Made by a program: the position numbers and the translations under genes. Under the pieces are notes generated by a model. That model had not been told where the DNA came from and did no database searches. It was given only the letters and a program-made list of their open reading frames with translations. A stretch of DNA of 7,148 nucleotides from Hyphomicrobiaceae bacterium (GTDB lineage: Bacteria > Pseudomonadota > Alphaproteobacteria > Rhizobiales > HXMU1428-3): assembly GCA_028285025.1 (NCBI GenBank), contig JANQQH010000255.1, forward strand, positions 1-7,148, read 5' to 3'. Shown here one piece after another: positions 5,825-7,148 of the stretch (positions are counted from its first letter, which is position 1; every line of letters starts with the position of its first letter).

Positions 5825-7148
5825 ATGCGTACTGATATGAAGTTGTCTTTGTCCAAACCCCTTGAGGAAATGAAACCTCATTATGATGTGGTCATTATTG
5901 GTTCAGGTTATGGTGGTGGTGTGGCAGCATCCAGGCTCTCAAGAGCGGGTTTGTCAGTTTGTGTACTGGAGCGCGGTAAAGAAATAAAACCTGGTGAGTT
6001 TAAAACAGGTGCGCTGGCCAATGTGCAAGCTGCGCAAATTAATGGACGTAAAATTCAAATAGGGGATCCAACAAACCTTTATGATTTTCGCTTGGGACAA
6101 GACCTTCATGTTATTTTAGCTTGCGGGCTTGGGGGTGGGTCTCTGATTAATTCAGCTTTAGCGCTGCGCCCAGACCTGGATGGTTTGAAGCGCCGCGGCT
6201 GGCCTGGGGAACTTTTTCAAGGTGATGAACTTGAACAAGGGTTTGCGCGTGCCGAAGATATGCTCGGTGTCAACCCATGCCCAAACCCTTACCAGTTTTC
6301 AAAATTCAAAGCATTGGATCAAGGAGCCAAACAATTAGGTTTGCGAGCCGAGCCCAAAAACACAGCCATTCACTATGAAGATGGGATTAACCGGGCCAAT
6401 GTTGCCCAATCAGCTTGTACATTATGCGGTGGCTGTTGGATGGGGTGTAATTCTGGGGCAAAAAATACTGTTACTATTACCTATTTAACTGATGCATTTG
6501 ATCATGGTGCAGATATTTTTACCTCCCTTAAAGTGCGCTCTTTGGAACAAATTGACCTGCAAGATGAAACCAGTCCGTGGCGTGTCAACTTTATGGACAA
6601 TAAAGCAAGACGTTTAAGAGAAAAGCTAGGCCTAGCTACAGCCGGAAAGAATGGCTCTGAGTCCTGCCTTTCTTCCTCAAGTGTATCAGCAAATATCGTG
6701 ATCCTTGCGGCCGGTTCATTGGGCTCAACAGAAATATTACTGAGATCACGTGAAAACGGTCTGTTGCTTTCAGAGCAGTTGGGTCAGAATTTTTCTGCAA
6801 ATTGTGATGACATTAACTTAGGTGTCAACCAAGCTGGAAAAGTAAATGGAAACGCCCAGTGTCAAGATTTAGACAAAGTGGGTGCCAAGACCGATTTAGA
6901 ACCAGTTGGGCCTGGCTGTATGGGTTATATACGTTATGACAAAGGCCCCTTTAAAGACAAACCGTTACTGATAGAAGATGGGGTTATGGTTCCTATAATG
7001 TCGAAACTGGCACCTATGAAAGCGCTGTTAGCTGGCAAGCCCAAGCGCGCGATGAAAATGTTACGAGATGGCCCCTATAAAGGATTGAGAACTCATATCC
7101 AAACTTATTACCTTGTTACTCATGATAGTTCTGATGGGCAATTGGTGC
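5825..7148 (+). CDS. GMC-family FAD oxidoreductase, cholesterol-oxidase-like, 3' end cut by window edge
   Basis: The 441 visible codons have no stop. A Rossmann FAD-binding motif DVVIIGSGYGGG (21-32) is followed by the ribose-binding Glu49 in VLERG. A GMC signature-1-like loop ACGLGGGSLIN lies at 99-109 and a signature-2-like ILAAGSLGSTEILL at 293-306. Together these point to the glucose-methanol-choline family, closest in style to cholesterol or sterol oxidases of the ChoD type, which oxidise an alcohol on a hydrophobic substrate. Between them, Cys198, 201, 204 and 208 make a CxxCxxCxxxC cluster followed by SGAKNT. A polar, serine-rich stretch at about 258-290 looks like an insertion before signature 2. 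The ATG at 5825 has only AAGG 11 bases upstream; an in-frame GTG at 5798 is an equally possible start. The catalytic C-terminal domain, and any fused hydrolase domain as found in some relatives, would be beyond the edge. Substrate unknown. Confidence 0.9.
   Translation, partial: MRTDMKLSLSKPLEEMKPHYDVVIIGSGYGGGVAASRLSRAGLSVCVLERGKEIKPGEFKTGALANVQAAQINGRKIQIGDPTNLYDFRLGQDLHVILACGLGGGSLINSALALRPDLDGLKRRGWPGELFQGDELEQGFARAEDMLGVNPCPNPYQFSKFKALDQGAKQLGLRAEPKNTAIHYEDGINRANVAQSACTLCGGCWMGCNSGAKNTVTITYLTDAFDHGADIFTSLKVRSLEQIDLQDETSPWRVNFMDNKARRLREKLGLATAGKNGSESCLSSSSVSANIVILAAGSLGSTEILLRSRENGLLLSEQLGQNFSANCDDINLGVNQAGKVNGNAQCQDLDKVGAKTDLEPVGPGCMGYIRYDKGPFKDKPLLIEDGVMVPIMSKLAPMKALLAGKPKRAMKMLRDGPYKGLRTHIQTYYLVTHDSSDGQLV

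Overview
The window looks like chromosome of an alphaproteobacterium of moderate GC content. The clearest taxonomic sign is the FYDLN-acid (TIGR02300) zinc-ribbon protein at 2187-2558. As I know it, this family is essentially alphaproteobacterial and often sits back to back with aroA. The aroA-cmk order, with rpsA expected next beyond the left edge, fits that assignment. Most of the window is ordinary core genome; I see no CRISPR array, complete insertion sequence or phage gene.

Left part (1-2033, minus strand): an aroA-cmk operon. EPSP synthase (shikimate pathway) lies 14 bp upstream of cytidylate kinase, which runs off the left edge but is nearly complete. A divergent intergenic region (about 1965-2186) holds a plausible aroA promoter, a 6-bp inverted repeat just upstream of it, and a perfect Shine-Dalgarno sequence with no start codon behind it. 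The FYDLN-acid gene reads rightward from there.

Middle (2559-3778): an inverted repeat, a tRNA-Ala(GGC) gene with encoded CCA, and then about 1 kb of mostly AT-rich DNA. This stretch holds a 110-bp GC-rich block that may be a gene remnant, a set of three mutually complementary segments that could form alternative hairpins, and a small gene for a predicted secreted protein with four cysteines that I do not recognise. It is the least conserved-looking part of the window and the only one resembling accessory DNA.

Right part (3779-7148, plus strand): a complete CPA2-type (Kef-like) monovalent cation/proton antiporter with a C-terminal TrkA-N domain, starting at GTG behind a strong ribosome binding site. 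After a 0.26-0.29 kb intergenic region comes the first 441 codons of a GMC-family flavin oxidoreductase of the cholesterol-oxidase-like type, with a ferredoxin-like cysteine cluster. It is cut by the right edge. The antiporter, the secreted protein and the oxidoreductase appear to be independent transcription units. I found no convincing new multi-gene system; the points most worth a second look are the leader-like hairpins with the orphan secreted protein, the orphan Shine-Dalgarno, and the cysteine cluster of the oxidoreductase.
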